DNA from: Cryptomeria japonica
Taxonomy: Eukaryota > Streptophyta > Pinopsida > Cupressales > Cupressaceae
Length of the DNA: 64,000 bases
Direction of reading: 5' to 3'
Assembly: GCF_030272615.1 (NCBI RefSeq)
Contig: NC_081411.1
Span: 835,998,136 to 836,062,135 of the forward strand
This document shows, piece after piece, positions 60,361-64,000 of the stretch. Each line of letters begins with the position of its first letter. Positions within the stretch are counted from its first letter, which is position 1. A program made the translations under genes and the position numbers. The notes beneath the pieces were generated by a model that worked only from the letters and a program-made list of their open reading frames with translations, was not told the origin of the DNA and did no database searches.

Positions 60361-63091
60361 CTATGGAACTTCCTTCATGAAGATATCGACAGGATTCTCA
60401 CTTGTGTGAATCTTCTTAAGCCGTAACTGACCCTCCTCCAAAATAGTCTGGATGAAGTGGTACTTGAGCTGAATGTGCTTTGTCCTTGAATGAAAAGCAG
60501 AGTTCTTCGCAAGATGAATGGCACTCTGGCTATCAGTATACAATGGGCTATCCTCTTGTGTCTGACCCAATTCCTCCAGAAAACATTGCAACCAAATCAT
60601 CTCCTTGCTAGCTTCTGTAGCAGCAACATACTCAGCTTCAGTGGTTGAAAGTGCAACAACCTTTTGCAGCCTAGAAATCCAATTGACTCCAGTTCCCCCT
60701 ATAGTAAAAACATACCCTGTAGTACTCCTCCATGAATCAATATCACCCACCAAATTAGAGTCAACAAATCCACTTAGAGCAACATTAGATCCTTTGAAAC
60801 ATAATGCCTTCGTAGTAGTTTCTTTCAAATACCGAAGAATCCATTTCACAGCATTCCAATGTTCCATACCCGGATTACTCATAAACCTGCTCACAACTCC
60901 CACTACATGTGCAATATCTGGCCTTGTTCATACCATTGCATACATCAGACTGCCAATAGCTGATGAATATGGGATGTTTGACATTTTATTAACCTCTTCC
61001 TGTGCCTTTGGGCACATCTACTTAGTCAATTTGAAATGACTAGCCAAAGGTGTACTAACTGCTTTTGCATCCTGCATGTTAAATCTTTTCAACACCTTCT
61101 TTATACACTCACTTTGGGACAAATTCAAGGTTCTATTTTTCCTGTCCCGTGTAATCCTCATACAGAGAATTTGCTTAGCTACACCCAAATCCTTCATAGC
61201 AAATGACTTGGCTAATTTCTGTTTAAGATCATTTATATGTTGCATGTTAGACCTAGCAACAAGCATGTAAACAACATAAAGCAGCAGGATAATATAACTG
61301 CCATTATCAAATCTCTTAAAATATACACAATGATCAAAATGACATCTATGATAACCGTGTTCAGCCATGAAACTATCAAATTTTAAATACCATTGTCGGG
61401 GTGCTTGCTTTAGGCCATACAGACTTTTCTTCAACCTGCACACCAAATTCTCCTTACCTCCATTTCTTAAAAGTTTCAAAAACATCTAATTTTTGTTTTA
61501 GAAAATATACCCATGTTTTTTGGGTTGAGTGATCAATAAAAATAACATAATAACAAGAGCCACTGAGAGATGATACCCGAGCTGGTCTCCATATATCTGA
61601 ATGTACAAGCTCTAACTTCTCACTCTTCTTCTCTTTCCCAACCTTGAGAAATCTGACTCTTTTCTGTTTACCATAAACACAATTTTCACAGAACTCTAAA
61701 TCAATCTTCTTTAGTCCTGGCAATAGATTTTTGGAGTGAAGGGTTTTCATCCCTTTCTCACTCATGTGCCCAAGCCTATGGTGCCACATTATCGAATCTG
61801 TTCTTGCAACATTTATTGTTGTTGTCCCTGCAGTAACTTTATCTGTAGTAGCTAAGGTAGAGTAAGTGTTACCAGTACACAGATATAATGTGTCTACCTT
61901 CACACCTTTAACTACTACTAATGATCCTTTAGTGACCTTCCACATACTGTCTGAGAAGGTAACTAAGCAACCTTCACTACCTAGTTGCCCTGTAGAAATT
62001 AAATTTCTTCTTAAATTAGGACCATGTCTTACCTCCTGCAGAAACCAGTCATTACCATTCTGCAACTTGATCTTTATCTTTCCTTTTCCAACAATTTGAC
62101 AGGGCTCATTATCACCCAAATATACCTGTCCAAAATCACCTTGAACATAATCTAGAAAATATTTTCTATGGGGTGTAGCATGAAATGAAGCCCCAGAATC
62201 TATTACCCAAGAATCATTAACATTATCCAAACATAAGATTAAAGCATCTTGTAAAGTATTACTTGCAATATTAGCTTCCTTACTGTCATTTTCATTTTTG
62301 TCTCCTTCTTTGTTTTTTCAAGACCAACAATCTTTCTTTAGATGACCAGGCTTTCCATAGTACCAGCAATCTTTCTTTCCTCTAGACTGAGAGCATCCTT
62401 TATTTGACTTCCCTCGTGAATTCTCATTCCTAGGGCCTTTTCCTCTTTCCTTTGATCTTCCTCTATTATCCACATTCAAAACACTACCCGATGATGTTGG
62501 AGTTTCACTTGTACTTTTCCTTTGCATTTCCTCGCTTAGGATAACACCAACAATATCATCAAATACCAAAGTATTTTTACCAGAGACAGAGTTACTTACA
62601 GCCATAACCAAGCTATTCCAGCTTTCTGGCAAAGAACATAAAATCAAGAGAGCCCTAACCTATTCTACAAAGCTAATTTTTACCAAAGACAATTGACTGG
62701 TAATTGTATTAAATTCATTTAAGTGCTCCGCTACAGATCCTCCCTCACTCATTTTCAAATTAAACAAATGCTTCATAAGAAATACCTTATTCGAAGCTAA
62801 GGGTTTCTCATACAACTTAGCCAATGTTGCCATCAAATCTACAACCATTTTTGCTTTTGTTATATTGAATGCTATAGACAGCGCAAGGCACAATCGAATG
62901 GATCCCAGTCCCTTTCTATCTAAAATGTCCCACTCTTCATTTGACATTGTGGTCTCTTTCTTTTCCTTTCCTTCCAATGGCCACCACAAATCCTTTTGAT
63001 ATAGGTAATCCTCCATCTGCATTTTCCATAACTGATAATTCTGGCCGTTAAACTTATTGACCTTGAATTTGGAATCCTCCATTGCTCCCAC
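60361..63091 (-). pseudogene. Copia E gag-pol with integrase-RT deletion
   Basis: It reads leftward. Gag runs from 63091 (FNGQNYQLWKMQMEDYL), then a zinc knuckle with the second Cys replaced by Tyr ([14 protein letters not shown], about 62345). Protease VIDSGASFH (about 62205). Integrase up to WVYFLKQKLDVFETFKKW (about 61460). RT resumes only at ENLVCRLKKSLYGLKQAP (61018-61485), and RNase H runs to DIFMKEVP (60361). Most of the integrase core, including the second Asp and the Glu, and the N-terminal RT are deleted. Stops near 62660 and 62318 also break the frame. Confidence 0.9.
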
Positions 63092-63128
63092 TCAAATCTG
63101 AAAGTCCTGCCAATTTACAGAAAACCTC

Positions 63129-63140
63129 ACTCTAATACCA
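63129..63140 (-). other. Primer binding site of copia E
   Basis: The minus strand reads TGGTATTAGAGT, two mismatches from the initiator-Met PBS, two bases from the right LTR. Confidence 0.8.
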
Positions 63141-63142
63141 AT

Positions 63143-63604
63143 TGTTAGGGTTTCAAACAGATCTGAAGCAAATATGAACTAACAATTATATGCAGATTTA
63201 AACACAAAAGATAAAGAAATAAAATAGGACACAGATAACACAGAGATTTAATGTGGCTCACCCAAAATGGGTTACGTCCACCATACACAGTCGTCCAATC
63301 TTTCTTATTATCCAACAAAAAGAGTACATCAACCTTACAATGCCTTAAGCATCCAAGCCACTTATAACATGCGTTTTTAGGGCAACAAACAAAGTCAGCC
63401 TTTTTAGGGTTTTATTACAATGTCGGTTTTCATCAACGAAAAATGGCAAATTTTTTTTTCTCAGGGGCTCCCGCCCTTGAAGCCCCGCTTTTCTCAAGGC
63501 TATCGCCCCCGAACCCCTGCTTGGGGCCCGACCCGGCCCTGAATCCCGGTGAGGATACGTGCTGAGTGTACAGTACTTTGCTGATCAGTCACCACATTTC
63601 AACA
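63143..63604 (-). repeat. Copia E 5' LTR (right copy)
   Basis: 462 bp. It is longer than the left copy because of a GC-rich insertion or expansion at about 63470-63550 (CCCCGAACCCCTGCTTGGGG region) that the left copy mostly lacks. Confidence 0.88.
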
Positions 63605-63609
63605 AGTTT

Positions 63610-64000
63610 TTCTTAGGTTTTAAGTGCATAATTGGACAATGTGAAGGTCATAGGGTATAATAGAGTTTTAACTATGTGCATATTGAGTACTAATCAAACC
63701 TATTGAACCTTGTATTATTTTGGCTAAATAATTTTGTAGCTATGCAAATTACTATGATAATTTCATGCATTGATGCATAAATGTTATGGTTGATAGAAAA
63801 TGGATATGTATGTGCTTGTGTGCTCTAACCCTTGATGTAGGAATAAATAAGTATCTGCAAAAGCGATCAAGCTATACCAGTTTGGAGGATTGCGCCATGC
63901 AAGCCATTATAGATATTTCAAAGCAGTTGAGAGAATTAAAGACAATAAGGGAGATGGTATTTGAGTGGAGTGGTTGAAGAATAGTGAGGAAGTTCCAGAT
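63610..64000 (+). repeat. Gypsy C 3' LTR continuation (putative)
   Basis: This sequence follows the AGTTT duplication of copia E. By removing E and D it would join to 19091-19130. No coding feature is supported; the short frame at 63786-63977 has no family signature. The LTR end is beyond the window. Confidence 0.45.

Larger units (their letters stand above)
59780..63604 (-). mobile_element. Copia E: internally deleted Tork/Tnt1-like copia
   Basis: A minus-strand element with short LTRs (59780-60179 and 63143-63604) and a perfect AGTTT duplication (59775-59779 and 63605-63609). Gag and RT residues (CLALSIAFNI; LYGLKQAPRQWYLKFDSFM) resemble the Tnt1/Tork lineage, unlike A, B, F, G and I. It is only 3.8 kb because the middle of pol is missing. 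It is inserted in gypsy C's LTR, seven bases from gypsy D. Confidence 0.9.
15378..64000 (+). mobile_element. Gypsy C: host element split by D and E, continues past window
   Basis: This is a Ty3/gypsy element in sense orientation. It consists of integrase (15378-16132), a spacer, a long extra ORF (16856-19075), a PPT (19079-19090) and a 3' LTR beginning at 19091. The LTR is cut by gypsy D (19131-59767) and copia E (59780-63604), and resumes at 63610. Its 5' part was lost or lies left of copia F. Treating 63610-64000 as the same LTR rests on the two clean target duplications that rejoin it, not on a second LTR copy. Confidence 0.65.

Overview
The window is plant nuclear repeat DNA. I recognise no host gene, rRNA or tRNA gene, CRISPR array or prokaryotic feature. 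Almost every base belongs to a nest of LTR retrotransposons: Ty1/copia families primed by initiator-Met tRNA, and at least three Ty3/gypsy families, one with the Tat-like dual RNase H. Such deep nesting of old, stop-ridden elements fits a very large seed-plant genome; I would guess a gymnosperm, but the sequence alone does not prove it.

Layout. Positions 1-13181 hold copia A (+), which carries a gypsy-like solo LTR (714-2165) and a copia B insertion (2766-10330). The B/A junction at 10330 has been deleted. 13182-13616 is unassigned. 13617-15377 is copia F, internally deleted to a short RT remnant, a C-terminus and a 3' LTR. From 15378 to the window end runs gypsy C (+): integrase, a long extra sense ORF, a PPT and a 3' LTR split by two insertions.

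Into C's 3' LTR went gypsy D (19131-59767, +), a Tat-like element with two LTRs and a perfect ACTGA target duplication. D spans 40.6 kb because copia I (23369-30850, -) sits in its gag and copia G (41708-58008, -) sits in its 3' region. Inside G's gag lies H (47558-56219, -), a non-autonomous gypsy-type element. Copia E (59780-63604, -) inserted into C seven bases beyond D. The nest C > D > G > H is four levels deep, and D, I, G, H and E each have a matching 5-bp target duplication.

Three coding novelties stand out. D carries, antisense between integrase and 3' LTR, a 495-codon single-frame ORF resembling the plant mobile domain, with a predicted intron and its own TATA box. H encodes a near-continuous 1068-codon polyprotein of acidic repeats, an aspartic protease and a G-patch, but no recognisable capsid, RT or integrase. 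C carries a different, sense-strand extra ORF of about 740 codons.

Two cross-family regulatory patterns also appear: a conserved pair of polypurine tracts about 170-210 nt apart in the copia families A, B/G, F and I, and a shared LTR block (GTGGTTTTTCC then CCACGT).
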